Assembly (NCBI RefSeq): GCF_014207235.1
Contig: NZ_JACHDA010000001.1
Span: forward strand, 738,566-802,565
Length of the DNA: 64,000 nt
Direction of reading: 5' to 3'
DNA from: Sphingopyxis sp. JAI128
GTDB lineage: Bacteria > Pseudomonadota > Alphaproteobacteria > Sphingomonadales > Sphingomonadaceae
Positions 35,078-43,720 of the stretch are shown one piece after another. How positions within the stretch are numbered: position 1 is the stretch's first letter; the number at the start of each line of letters is the position of its first letter. The translations under genes and the position numbers were made by a program. The notes beneath the pieces are model-generated. The model saw only the letters and a program-made list of their open reading frames with translations. It had not been told where the DNA came from and searched no databases.

Positions 35078-35985
35078 AGCGGCCACCAATGGTCGGCGAC
35101 GACCGCGCCGAACAATATGAAGAGATAGGCGATCGAATAAGCGAACAGCCGCTTTTCGGGCTGCATCGAATCGCCGTCGCCCGTGGCACGCGTACCGACC
35201 TGGATCGACAGCAGCACGAACAGCGCCGACAGGATCACCGCGGTCCAGCCATAGAGCGCGCCGGTCAGCCCGAGCGCCCAGGGCGCGATCGCACCGGCGG
35301 CCATGATGATTGCATAGAAAAGAATCTGGCGCCGCGTCGATTTCTCGCCCGCAACGACCGGCATCATCGGAATGCCCGCGGCGGCATAGTCCGAGCGCAC
35401 GAACAGCGCGAGCGCCCAGAAGTGCGGTGGCGTCCACAGGAAGATCAGCAGGAACAGCAGCACCGGCAGCGGCGCGATGCTGCCCGTCGCGGCGACCCAG
35501 CCGATCAGCGGCGGAAAGGCGCCCGCCGCGCCGCCGATGACGATATTCTGCGGCGTCCGCGGCTTCAGCCACATGGTATAGACGAAGACATAGAAGAGGA
35601 TCGAGACGAGCAGCAGCAGCGTCGCCTGCCAGTTCGACGCGAACAGCATCAGGAACAGCGAAAAGGCGGCAAGCCCGACGCCGAACTGCAACGCCGTCTG
35701 CCGGTCGAGCCGTCCGGCGGGAAGCGGGCGCCCCGCGGTCCGCTTCATCTTGGAGTCGAGTCCCGCCTCATACCATTGGTTGAGCGCGCCCGACGCCCCG
35801 GCACCCAGCGCGATCGCGAGGATCGACGAAAAGGCGAGCACCGGATGCACCTCGCCCGGCGCCGCGAGCAGCCCGCACAGCGCGGTGAACACCACCAGCG
35901 ACATGACGCGCGGCTTGGTCAGCGCGAACAGGTCACGCCAATCGGCGGGTAGTGCCGTTTCGCCATGGGTCAGGCTTTGCGCCAT
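35074..35985 (-). CDS. cyoE: Protoheme IX farnesyltransferase (haem O synthase)
   Basis: A 303-residue, multi-helix UbiA-family prenyltransferase that turns haem B into haem O, the first step toward haem A. The prenyl-diphosphate-binding motif lies in [19 protein letters not shown], and [18 protein letters not shown] is the typical N-terminus. ATG at 35985 has TGGAG upstream; an ATG at 36000 is possible. It is also called ctaB. Confidence 0.94.
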   Translation of the reverse strand: MAQSLTHGETALPADWRDLFALTKPRVMSLVVFTALCGLLAAPGEVHPVLAFSSILAIALGAGASGALNQWYEAGLDSKMKRTAGRPLPAGRLDRQTALQFGVGLAAFSLFLMLFASNWQATLLLLVSILFYVFVYTMWLKPRTPQNIVIGGAAGAFPPLIGWVAATGSIAPLPVLLFLLIFLWTPPHFWALALFVRSDYAAAGIPMMPVVAGEKSTRRQILFYAIIMAAGAIAPWALGLTGALYGWTAVILSALFVLLSIQVGTRATGDGDSMQPEKRLFAYSIAYLFILFGAVVADHWWPL

Positions 35986-36043
35986 GTTTACTCCAGCCAT
36001 CAGGGAAACGCCCCCCGCCGAGCCTGGCAGGGGGCGTTGCCGA

Positions 36044-37711
36044 TCAGGCAATACGCGGCAGTTCGTTGAACTGGTGGAACGGCGGCGGGCTCGACAGCGT
36101 CCATTCGAGCGTCGTCGCGCCTTCGCCCCACGGATTGTCGGCAGCCTTCTTGCCCGCGAACAGCGAGTAGAGGATGTTCACGAAGAAGATCAGCACGCCG
36201 ACGCCCATGATCACGTAACCATAGGACGAGATCAGGTGCCAATAGGCATAGGCTTCCGCATAATCGGGGTAACGGCGCGGCATGCCGTGCTGGCCCAGAA
36301 AGTGCTGGGGGAAGAAGAGGATGTTCACGCCGATAAAGAAAATCCAGAAGTGCAGTTGGCCCAGGACCTCGCTGTACATCCGGCCCGACATTTTCGGGAA
36401 CCAGTAATAGAAGCCGGCAAAGAGCGAGAAGACCGCGCCCAGCGACAGCACATAGTGGAAGTGGGCAACGACATAATAGGTGTCGTGCAGGTTGGTGTCG
36501 ACGCCGCCATTGGCGAGCACGACGCCGGTCACGCCGCCGACCGTGAACATGAAGATGAAGCCCAACGACCAGACCATCGGGGTCTTGAAGCTGATCGAAC
36601 CGCCCCACATCGTCGCGATCCAGCTGAAGATCTTGATGCCCGTCGGAACCGCGATCACCATCGTCGCCGCGGTGAAATACATCTTCAGGTTCACGCTCAT
36701 GCCGACCGTGAACATGTGGTGCGCCCACACGATGAAGCCGACGACACCGATCGCGACCATGGCGTAGGCCATGCCGAGATAGCCGAAGACCGGCTTGCGG
36801 CTGAAGGTCGAGATGATCTGGCTGACGATGCCGAAGCCCGGCAGGATCATGATATACACTTCGGGGTGGCCGAAGAACCAGAAGAGATGCTGGTAGAGGA
36901 CGGGATCGCCGCCGCCGGCCGCATCATAGAAGGTGGTGCCGAAGTTGCGGTCGGTCAGCAGCATCGTGATCGCCGCGGCCAGAACCGGCAGCGCGAGCAG
37001 CAGCAGGAAGGCGGTGACGAGCACCGACCACACGAACAGCGGCATCTTGTGCAGCGTCATGCCCGGCGCGCGCATGTTGAAGATGGTGGTGATGAAGTTG
37101 ATCGCGCCGAGAATCGACGCCGCGCCCGCGAGGTGGAGCGAGAAGATCGCCATGTCGACCGCGGGGCCGACCGAACCGCTGGTCGACAGCGGGGCATAGA
37201 CTGTCCAGCCGGTACCCGCGCCAAGGCCGCTGCCGCCGGGGACGAACATCGACCCGACGAGCATGACGAACGCGACCGCGGTCAGCCAGAAGGAGACGTT
37301 GTTCATACGCGGGAAGGCCATATCGGGCGCGCCGATCATCAGCGGCACGAACCAGTTGCCAAAGCCCCCGATCATCGCCGGCATGACCATGAAGAAGACC
37401 ATGATCAGGCCGTGCGCGGTAATCATGACGTTCCAGAAATGCTTGGCCTGCACCTCGCCCGCCGACGCGTCGAAGAATTGCGCCCAGCCGGTCAGGTGCT
37501 GGATGCCGGGCTCCGCCAGTTCCCAGCGCATCATGCCCGACAGGAGGCCGCCGACGATGCCGGCGATGATCGCGAAGATCAGGTAGAGGGTGCCGATGTC
37601 CTTGTGGTTCGTCGACATGAACCAGCGGACAAAGAAGCCGGGCGTGTCGTGGTCGTCATGCGCGTGATCGGCATGGCCGTGCGCGGGTGCAGTCGCTGCG
37701 ATATCGGTCAT
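36044..37711 (-). CDS. ctaD: Cytochrome c oxidase subunit I
   Basis: A 555-residue catalytic subunit of aa3-type oxidase that holds haem a and the haem a3-CuB site. Signatures are [31 protein letters not shown] (CuB histidine and crosslinked tyrosine), VWAHHMF, and [17 protein letters not shown] (haem ligand histidines). The N-terminus is histidine and aspartate rich ([12 protein letters not shown]). It follows ctaC after 15 bases. Confidence 0.97.
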   Translation of the reverse strand: MTDIAATAPAHGHADHAHDDHDTPGFFVRWFMSTNHKDIGTLYLIFAIIAGIVGGLLSGMMRWELAEPGIQHLTGWAQFFDASAGEVQAKHFWNVMITAHGLIMVFFMVMPAMIGGFGNWFVPLMIGAPDMAFPRMNNVSFWLTAVAFVMLVGSMFVPGGSGLGAGTGWTVYAPLSTSGSVGPAVDMAIFSLHLAGAASILGAINFITTIFNMRAPGMTLHKMPLFVWSVLVTAFLLLLALPVLAAAITMLLTDRNFGTTFYDAAGGGDPVLYQHLFWFFGHPEVYIMILPGFGIVSQIISTFSRKPVFGYLGMAYAMVAIGVVGFIVWAHHMFTVGMSVNLKMYFTAATMVIAVPTGIKIFSWIATMWGGSISFKTPMVWSLGFIFMFTVGGVTGVVLANGGVDTNLHDTYYVVAHFHYVLSLGAVFSLFAGFYYWFPKMSGRMYSEVLGQLHFWIFFIGVNILFFPQHFLGQHGMPRRYPDYAEAYAYWHLISSYGYVIMGVGVLIFFVNILYSLFAGKKAADNPWGEGATTLEWTLSSPPPFHQFNELPRIA

Positions 37712-37726
37712 CTGTCGGACCCCTTG

Positions 37727-38797
37727 TTAATTTTTGGCGGCCGGCGCGGCGGCGGGAGCCGCTGCGGGCGCAGCTTCGGTCGTGGCGGCGGGCGTCGCGG
37801 TCGGAGCGGCGGCAGCGGGTGCCGGCGCATCCGCGGCGGGTTCGGCCACCGGGCCAGCCGGGTTGCCGCCCTTCGAGCGGACCCACGCCTCCCACTTGTC
37901 GACCGGGAGAACTTCGACGGCGATGGGCATATAGCCGTGATCGACACCACAGAGTTCCGAACACTGACCGTAATAAACGCCAACCTTGTTCGCGGTGAAC
38001 GTCGTTTCGTTGGCACGGCCGGGGACCGCGTCCATCTTGGTCCAGAAGGCGGGAACCGCGAAGCTGTGGATCACGTCGGCGCCGGTGATGATCAGCTTCA
38101 CCTGGCGCCCGACGGGGACGACCATGCGATTGTCGACGGCGAGATGATAGGGCTCGCCCGCCGCCTTCGCCTGTTCCTCGGTCAGGATTTTCGAGACATA
38201 TTCGCCGATGCCCTGGTCGGGATAGGCATAGCCCCAATACCATTGATAGCCGGTGACCTTGATCGTCAGCGCTTCCTTCGACGGCGGCTCATATTGCTTG
38301 GCGAGCAGCTTGATCGACGGCACCGCGATCACCGCGAGGATGAGCACCGGGATCGCGGTCCAGATGATTTCGATGAAGGTATTGTGCGTCGTCTTCGACG
38401 GCACCGGGTTCGCCTTGGCGCGGAAGCGGAACACCACCCAGAGCAGGAGGCCGAGGACGATCAGCGTGATCACCGTGATGACGGGCAGCAGGATCACATG
38501 GTTGAACCAGTAAGCCTGTTCGCCGACCGGGCTGACCTGCGGCTGGAAATCGATGCCCGCGTCGACCGGCTGACCGACCCCCGGGGTCGGCTTCATCGGC
38601 ACGTAAGTCGCATCGCCCGCCGGCGCCGCGGCTGCGTCGGTCGCAGCCGGAGCCGGAGCCGGATTCGCCGCGACCGTTGCCGTGGGCGCTTCCGCCGGAG
38701 CCGTCGCGGGTGCCTGCGCATGGCCGGCGCCCACCGCGCCGAGCGACAAAGCCGCCGCAATTAACACCTTGATTACAGGGGTTTTCAAGCTCTTCAT
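37727..38797 (-). CDS. ctaC: Cytochrome c oxidase subunit II
   Basis: A 356-residue subunit with the dinuclear CuA centre that accepts electrons from cytochrome c. A signal peptide (VLIAAALSLGAVGAGHAQ) is followed by a long Ala/Pro-rich segment, two helices (VILLPVITVITLIVLGLLLW and IIWTAIPVLILAVIAVP) and the CuA motif YYGQCSELCGVDHGYMP. The last 40 residues are again Ala/Pro rich. Both low-complexity extensions are unusual in size. First gene of the oxidase cluster and divergent from pyrE. Confidence 0.95.
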   Translation of the reverse strand: MKSLKTPVIKVLIAAALSLGAVGAGHAQAPATAPAEAPTATVAANPAPAPAATDAAAAPAGDATYVPMKPTPGVGQPVDAGIDFQPQVSPVGEQAYWFNHVILLPVITVITLIVLGLLLWVVFRFRAKANPVPSKTTHNTFIEIIWTAIPVLILAVIAVPSIKLLAKQYEPPSKEALTIKVTGYQWYWGYAYPDQGIGEYVSKILTEEQAKAAGEPYHLAVDNRMVVPVGRQVKLIITGADVIHSFAVPAFWTKMDAVPGRANETTFTANKVGVYYGQCSELCGVDHGYMPIAVEVLPVDKWEAWVRSKGGNPAGPVAEPAADAPAPAAAAPTATPAATTEAAPAAAPAAAPAAKN

Positions 38798-39028
38798 AAG
38801 GATAGTGCCGCCCGTTGCCTGTTGTTCTTATCGATGCCCCAGCCTGTTTCCCCTCTGCCGGACATGCGTCCACGCAGCCATCGGACAGGCTGAATCTCGC
38901 GGGCGCTATAGACCCGCTTGCCGCTTGCCTCAAGCATCTCTAACACTATTTTGCGGCTGGGTAATCTTCGCCGCCAAAACCCGGTCGCCCGTCGAGGGCG
39001 ACGCACTGGACAAAAGAATAAATCTCCC

Positions 39029-39616
39029 ATGACCGATGATGAAATCCTGGCCGAATTCCGCGCCGCCGACGCCCTGCTCCAGGGCCATTTCCTGCTCTCT
39101 TCCGGCCGCCACAGCGAATATTATCTGCAATGCGCGCGCGTGCTGATGGATACCGAGCGCGCCGGGCGGCTCGCCGCCGCGCTCGCGGCAAAGCTGCCGC
39201 GCGACCTGCGCCAGGCAATCGACATCGTCGTGTCGCCGGCGATGGGCGGCGTCATCATCGGCCATGAAATGGGCCGTGCGCTCGGCAAACCCGCGATCTT
39301 CGTCGAACGCCCGACCGGCACCTTCGAACTGCGCCGCGGTTTCGCCATCGATCCGGGCGCGAAGGTGCTGATGGTCGAGGATGTCGTCACCACCGGCCTG
39401 TCGTCGCGCGAAGCGATGGAGGCGGTGCGCGCGGCGGGAGGCGAGGTGATCGCCGAAGCCGCGCTCGTCGATCGCTCGGCGGGCAGCGTCGACCTTGGCG
39501 TCCCCTTCTACCCGCTCGTCGAGATCAACTTCCCGACCTATGCCGAGGGCGAACTGCCCCCCGAACTCGCGGGGATTGAGGCGATCAAGCCCGGCAGCCG
39601 GAGCAAGGCGGCTTGA
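39029..39616 (+). CDS. pyrE: Orotate phosphoribosyltransferase
   Basis: Makes orotidine monophosphate from orotate and PRPP in pyrimidine synthesis. The PRPP-binding loop is [14 protein letters not shown], and [19 protein letters not shown] marks the orotate side. It is 195 residues long, close to the long bacterial form. ATG at 39029 is chosen over upstream in-frame codons that lack family similarity. Its stop overlaps the pdxJ start (TTGA). Confidence 0.94.
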   Translation: MTDDEILAEFRAADALLQGHFLLSSGRHSEYYLQCARVLMDTERAGRLAAALAAKLPRDLRQAIDIVVSPAMGGVIIGHEMGRALGKPAIFVERPTGTFELRRGFAIDPGAKVLMVEDVVTTGLSSREAMEAVRAAGGEVIAEAALVDRSAGSVDLGVPFYPLVEINFPTYAEGELPPELAGIEAIKPGSRSKAA

Positions 39617-40356
39617 CCGCCCCCTCGCCCTCCCGCCTGCGGCTCGGCGTCAACATCGACCATGTCGCGACGATCCGCAACGCGCGCGGGGGCGAGCATC
39701 CCGACCCGGTGCGCGCGGCAAAGATCGTCGCGGCGGTCGGCGGCGACGGCATCACCGCGCATCTGCGCGAAGACCGGCGCCATATCCGCGACGACGACCT
39801 CGCCCGCATCCAGGCCGCGACCGACCTGCCGCTCAATCTTGAAATGGCGGCGACCGACGAGATGCTTGAGATTGCGCTGCGCCACAAACCGCACGCCGCG
39901 TGCATCGTCCCCGAAAAGCGCGAGGAACGCACCACCGAGGGCGGACTCGACGCAGCGGGGCAGCACAATCACCTCGCGCCCATCGTCGCGCGTCTCTCCG
40001 ACGCGGGCATCCGCGTCAGCCTGTTCATCGAACCCGACCCGCGCCAGATCGAGGCGGCGATGCGCCTCCGCGCGCCGGTCGTCGAATTTCACACCGGCCG
40101 CTACGCCCATGTCGAAGGCGAGGAACGCGCCGCCGAACTCCGCCGCCTCGCCGATGCCGCCGCGCTCGCGTGGAAAAATGGCATCGAGCCGCATGCAGGG
40201 CACGGCCTGACCTATGACAATGTCGTTCCCGTCGCGGCGATCCCGCAACTCGCCGAACTCAACATCGGCCACTATCTGATCGGCGAGGCGATTTTCACCG
40301 GGCTCGAAGATGCGGTGCGCCGCATGCGCGACCTGATGGACGAGGCGCGCGGGTGA
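39613..40356 (+). CDS. pdxJ: Pyridoxine 5'-phosphate synthase
   Basis: Condenses 1-deoxyxylulose 5-phosphate with aminoacetone phosphate derivative to form pyridoxine phosphate. Family motifs are [44 protein letters not shown] and [11 protein letters not shown]. It is 247 residues long. The start is a TTG inside the pyrE stop with GGAG about eleven bases upstream, an unusual but well-supported choice because the protein would otherwise lose its first strand. Confidence 0.94.
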   Translation: MTAPSPSRLRLGVNIDHVATIRNARGGEHPDPVRAAKIVAAVGGDGITAHLREDRRHIRDDDLARIQAATDLPLNLEMAATDEMLEIALRHKPHAACIVPEKREERTTEGGLDAAGQHNHLAPIVARLSDAGIRVSLFIEPDPRQIEAAMRLRAPVVEFHTGRYAHVEGEERAAELRRLADAAALAWKNGIEPHAGHGLTYDNVVPVAAIPQLAELNIGHYLIGEAIFTGLEDAVRRMRDLMDEARG

Positions 40357-40372
40357 GCGTAATCCCGGACCG

Positions 40373-40511
40373 ATCCTCCCTGTGGCCGCTAGCCATGGGG
40401 AGGTGGCAGCCCGGAGGGCTGACCGAGGGGCGATTGGCGCTGGCGTCGCAGCCCCTCCACCACGCCTTTTGGGCGCGGTCCCGCTCCCCATCGCTTCGCG
40501 ACAGGGAGGAT
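40373..40511. repeat. REP/BIME-like repeat, copy 2 (inverted dimer)
   Basis: Perfect 11-base inverted ends (ATCCTCCCTGT and ACAGGGAGGAT) bound a 139-base element filling the pdxJ-acpS gap. The right end, GGGAGGAT, is positioned as the acpS ribosome binding site. Confidence 0.75.
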
Positions 40512-40516
40512 ATTCT

Positions 40517-40918
40517 TTGATCATCGGCCTCGGCTCCGACCTCTGCAATATCGAGCGCATCCAGGCGTCGCTCGACCGTTTCGGCGAACGGTTCGAGCGG
40601 CGCGTCTTCACCGATGTCGAGCGCGCGAAGGCGGCGCGGCGACCGTTTACGCGCGCGGGCACCTATGCCAAACGCTTTGCCGCCAAAGAGGCTTTCTCGA
40701 AGGCCGTGGGCACCGGCTTCAAGCGCGGTGTGTTCATGAGGGACATCGGCGTGGTCAACGCACCGTCGGGCGCGCCGACGCTCGCGCTGACCGGCGGCGC
40801 CGCCGAACGTCTGGCGGAGATGATTCCCGCGGGCCATAGCGCCCATATCCACCTGACGCTGACCGACGACCATCCCTGGGCGCAGGCCTTCGTCATCATC
40901 GAAGCAATCAAGGACTGA
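40517..40918 (+). CDS. acpS: Holo-[acyl-carrier-protein] synthase
   Basis: Transfers phosphopantetheine from coenzyme A to acyl carrier protein. Signatures are [14 protein letters not shown] (metal-binding Asp) and [16 protein letters not shown]; 133 residues is normal. TTG at 40517 is used as start because the protein normally opens with IIGLGSD and GGGAGGA lies six bases upstream. That site belongs to the dispersed repeat. Upstream in-frame sequence is the repeat itself and is not expected to be coding. Confidence 0.93.
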   Translation: MIIGLGSDLCNIERIQASLDRFGERFERRVFTDVERAKAARRPFTRAGTYAKRFAAKEAFSKAVGTGFKRGVFMRDIGVVNAPSGAPTLALTGGAAERLAEMIPAGHSAHIHLTLTDDHPWAQAFVIIEAIKD

Positions 40919-40925
40919 CATTTTC

Positions 40926-41762
40926 ATGGCGAAGGACAAGACGAAGGACGACGGCGGCTGGGGCAAGCTGATCCGCGATATCGTGGTCATCCTGTTGCTC
41001 GTGCTCGGCATCCACAGCTGCGTCGCCAAGCCCTTCTATATCCCGTCCGATTCGATGATGCCCGTGCTGCGCAACGGCGACCGGTTGATCGTCAGCAAAT
41101 ATCCCTATGGCTGGTCCTATTCGTCGGTCAGTTTCCACCTCGCGCCCAAGGTCGAGGGCCGGCTGTTCGGCAAACTGCCCGAGCGCGGCGATATCGTGGT
41201 GCTCGAACATCCGGTCACGCGCATCGATTATATCAAGCGCGTGATCGGCCTGCCCGGCGACACGATCCAGCTCACCAACGGCGAACTCAGCATCAACGGC
41301 AAGCCGGTGAAGCGCGAGGTCCAGCCGATGCTCGCGATCCCGGTCGACCCCAACCTCCCCGGCCCCGACAGCAGCCTGTACAGCTATGTTACCCGGGGCG
41401 CCGACGGCAAGGAGGTGCTCGAACTTCCCATCGTCCGCGAAACCCTGCCCGGCGGCGCCACCTTCGACACGATCGACATGGGCCCGGGCCATACGACCGA
41501 CGACTATGGCCCGATCACCGTTCCCGCGAACCATCTGTTCCTGATGGGCGACAACCGCGACGGCAGCGCAGACAGCCGCGTCGATACCAGCCAGAAAGGC
41601 CTCGGCGGCCCCGTCCCGTTCGACGCGATCGCGGGGCGCGCCGAGATCATCAGTTTTTCGACCGATGGAACCGCCCAGTGGTACAACCCATTGAGTTGGT
41701 TTGGCGCGCTGCGCTCGGGACGCGCGGGAACCGACCTGCGGCCCGAACGTCAGGACCGATAG
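40926..41762 (+). CDS. lepB: Signal peptidase I
   Basis: A membrane serine protease that removes signal peptides from exported proteins. One N-terminal helix (DIVVILLLVLGIHSCV) precedes the catalytic Ser43 (PSDSMMP) and Lys104 (DYIKRVIGLPGD); MGDNRDGSADSR is the conserved box E. It is 278 residues long. It follows acpS by seven bases. In many alphaproteobacteria rnc and era come next, but here an AI-2E family gene does. Confidence 0.95.
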   Translation: MAKDKTKDDGGWGKLIRDIVVILLLVLGIHSCVAKPFYIPSDSMMPVLRNGDRLIVSKYPYGWSYSSVSFHLAPKVEGRLFGKLPERGDIVVLEHPVTRIDYIKRVIGLPGDTIQLTNGELSINGKPVKREVQPMLAIPVDPNLPGPDSSLYSYVTRGADGKEVLELPIVRETLPGGATFDTIDMGPGHTTDDYGPITVPANHLFLMGDNRDGSADSRVDTSQKGLGGPVPFDAIAGRAEIISFSTDGTAQWYNPLSWFGALRSGRAGTDLRPERQDR

Positions 41763-41778
41763 GCAAAGGGGAAAAGAT

Positions 41779-42903
41779 ATGGCGGCGACACGAAAACAGG
41801 CATCAACAAGCACCGCCGCCAGCGCCGCCGCCAAGGCCGAGGCGCACGAGGAAGCGCCCGGCCCCACCGAAATCCGCAGCCAACTTGTCCGCACCGAATT
41901 GCTGAAGGCGGGTGTGTGGCTCGGCCTTGCGCTGCTCGTCGGCGTGTGCATCGTGCTGATCCAGCCGATCCTGTTGATCTTCGCCGGCATCGTCATGGCA
42001 TCGATGCTCGACGGCGGAACGCGCCTGCTTGGCCGGGTGCTGCCGATCGCGCGCGCCTGGCGCCTGCTCATCGTCTGCCTGTCGCTCGTCGCCTTCCTCG
42101 TCTGGACGATGATGTTCGCGGGTTCGCAGATCGCCGACCAGGCGGCGACGCTGCAAACCGTCGTCATGGCGCAGATCGAACGCATCGCCGCCTGGGCCGC
42201 CGATCATGGCATGGGCAATTTCCAGCTCGATACCAAGACGATAACCGACAATATCGCCGGTACCGTCGGCCGCGTAACGGCGGCGGTCGGCACCGTGCTC
42301 GGCGGCCTGACCAGCCTCGTCATGATCGTCGTCCTCGGCATTTTCATCGCGATCGAGCCGCGCCTCTACGAACGCGGGGTCGCGTGGATGCTGCCGATGA
42401 AGAGCCGCGAAAATTTCTACATCACCACCGCGCGCATGGGCTTCACGCTGCGTCGCCTGATGGCGGGGCGCCTGCTCGGCATGCTCGTCGAAGGTGTCGG
42501 GACCTGGGTCGCCTGCCTGGCCGTCGGCATCCCGATGGCGGCGCTGATGGGCCTGCTCACCGGCCTGCTCGCCTTCATCCCCAACATCGGCGCGATTATA
42601 TCGGGGGTACTGCTGGTGCTGGTCGGATTTTCGGCGGGGACCGACACCGGCCTTTGGGCGATCGCCATCTATTTCATCGTCCAGACGGTCGACGGCTATC
42701 TGATCGTCCCGATGGTCGCCAAAAAGACCGTCGACCTTGCCCCGGCATTGGTGCTCGGCGCGCAGATATTGTTCGGCGCGCTGCTCGGCCTGATGGGCCT
42801 CTTCCTCGCCGACCCGATCGTCGCGATGATCAAGGTCGCGCTCGAACGCGAGGCAGAACGCAATGCCGGCGACGCTCAAACTAAAACGGCGGCGGACTCC
42901 TGA
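41779..42903 (+). CDS. AI-2E/PerM-family membrane permease
   Basis: A 374-residue inner-membrane protein of the AI-2 exporter superfamily (PF01594), with about seven or eight helices (LGLALLVGVCIVLIQPILLI, LLIVCLSLVAFLVWTMMFAG, GGLTSLVMIVVLGIFIAI and others) and the signature GLLTGLLAFIPNIGAII. An Ala-rich cytoplasmic N-terminus of about 45 residues precedes the first helix. Substrates of this branch are mostly unknown. AAAGGGGAAAAG lies upstream of the ATG. Confidence 0.88.
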   Translation: MAATRKQASTSTAASAAAKAEAHEEAPGPTEIRSQLVRTELLKAGVWLGLALLVGVCIVLIQPILLIFAGIVMASMLDGGTRLLGRVLPIARAWRLLIVCLSLVAFLVWTMMFAGSQIADQAATLQTVVMAQIERIAAWAADHGMGNFQLDTKTITDNIAGTVGRVTAAVGTVLGGLTSLVMIVVLGIFIAIEPRLYERGVAWMLPMKSRENFYITTARMGFTLRRLMAGRLLGMLVEGVGTWVACLAVGIPMAALMGLLTGLLAFIPNIGAIISGVLLVLVGFSAGTDTGLWAIAIYFIVQTVDGYLIVPMVAKKTVDLAPALVLGAQILFGALLGLMGLFLADPIVAMIKVALEREAERNAGDAQTKTAADS

Positions 42904-42924
42904 GCCCACCGCCGCTTCTGTTTT
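42887..42924. terminator. Bidirectional terminator
   Basis: The stem GCGGCGG / CCGCCGC spans the permease stop and is followed by TTCTGTTTT on the plus strand. On the minus strand it is followed by GTTTTAGTTT, so it can end both converging transcripts. Confidence 0.7.
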
Positions 42925-42940
42925 GGTAGAGACCGCTCGC

Positions 42941-43492
42941 TTATTGCTGCGGCATGCCTGGCGGCGGGCCGCCCGGACCAACAGGAGCGCCGCCCGGCGC
43001 GCCCTGCTGCTGCATCATCTGTTGCTGTTGCTGCATCATCTGCATCTGCTGCTGCATCGCGCGGACTTCGGCCTCGGTGCGGAAATCAATCAGCGTCACG
43101 GTGAAATGCAGCCTGCTGTTCGCCGGGATCGGCCCGTTGTCGCGGTCGCCATAGCCCAGCTGCGGCGGGATGGTGACCTTGTATTCGCCGCCCTTCTTCA
43201 TGCGGGTCAGCGCCTCCGAAAAACCGGGGACGACGCGGGCGACTTCCATCGGCGCCTGTTCGTTGGCGTCGAACACCGTCCCGTCGTCGAGCTTGCCTTC
43301 ATATTTCACCAGCACGACGTCGGTCTTGCCAGGGCTGCTGCCCGTGCCTTCCTTGACGACTTCGAACCCGATGCGCGGGGTCATGTGCCAGGCCAGCGCC
43401 GCACCGGCAACGATCAGCGCCGCGACGCCGAACCACATCAGCCACAGGCCGCCCTTGCTCACCGGACGCAATGGAACTGTCGTTACGCTCAT
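42941..43492 (-). CDS. Membrane-anchored FKBP-type peptidyl-prolyl isomerase
   Basis: A 183-residue isomerase that speeds proline cis-trans isomerisation, probably in the periplasm. One N-terminal helix (LWLMWFGVAALIVAGAALAW) anchors an FKBP domain with VLVKYEGKLDDGTVFDA, VPGFSEALTRMKKGG and IPPQLGYGDRDNGPIPANS. The last 45 residues are a Met/Gln repeat tract followed by a Gly/Pro-rich end. AAGGA lies upstream of the ATG. Confidence 0.9.
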   Translation of the reverse strand: MSVTTVPLRPVSKGGLWLMWFGVAALIVAGAALAWHMTPRIGFEVVKEGTGSSPGKTDVVLVKYEGKLDDGTVFDANEQAPMEVARVVPGFSEALTRMKKGGEYKVTIPPQLGYGDRDNGPIPANSRLHFTVTLIDFRTEAEVRAMQQQMQMMQQQQQMMQQQGAPGGAPVGPGGPPPGMPQQ

Positions 43493-43702
43493 CTTGGATG
43501 ATCCTTCCGCTGCCCCGCCGGGGCGAAAATGCTGGCGAGGCCTATAGGCGGTGCGGCGCGGAGCGGTCCAGAGGCAATATGCGCAAACTCGGCTTTGGGC
43601 ACGACCTCGGGCCATCGACCGACCGGAAATCATCGCTGTCCCGCATTATCGCAGCGTGCCCGCCTTGCGCCCGCCTTTATAAAATCGTCGACCTCCGCAA
43701 AA

Positions 43703-43719
43703 ATGGCTTCGCGCGAAGC
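43703..43719 (-). terminator. Terminator of the GGDEF-EAL-PilZ gene
   Basis: The palindrome GCTTCGCGCGAAGC lies right after the stop codon and is followed on the minus strand by CATTTTTG, the form of an intrinsic terminator with a short stem. Confidence 0.55.
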
Positions 43720-43720
43720 G

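Noticed and set aside
35750..38764. 1004-codon open frame opposite cyoE, ctaD and ctaC
   Set aside because: It runs across three certain genes on the other strand; the charged low-complexity translation is a reading-frame artefact.
43007..43062. CTG/CAT-rich short repeat, considered as a CRISPR or VNTR array
   Set aside because: It is in frame inside the FKBP gene and encodes the Met/Gln tail; there are no spacers.
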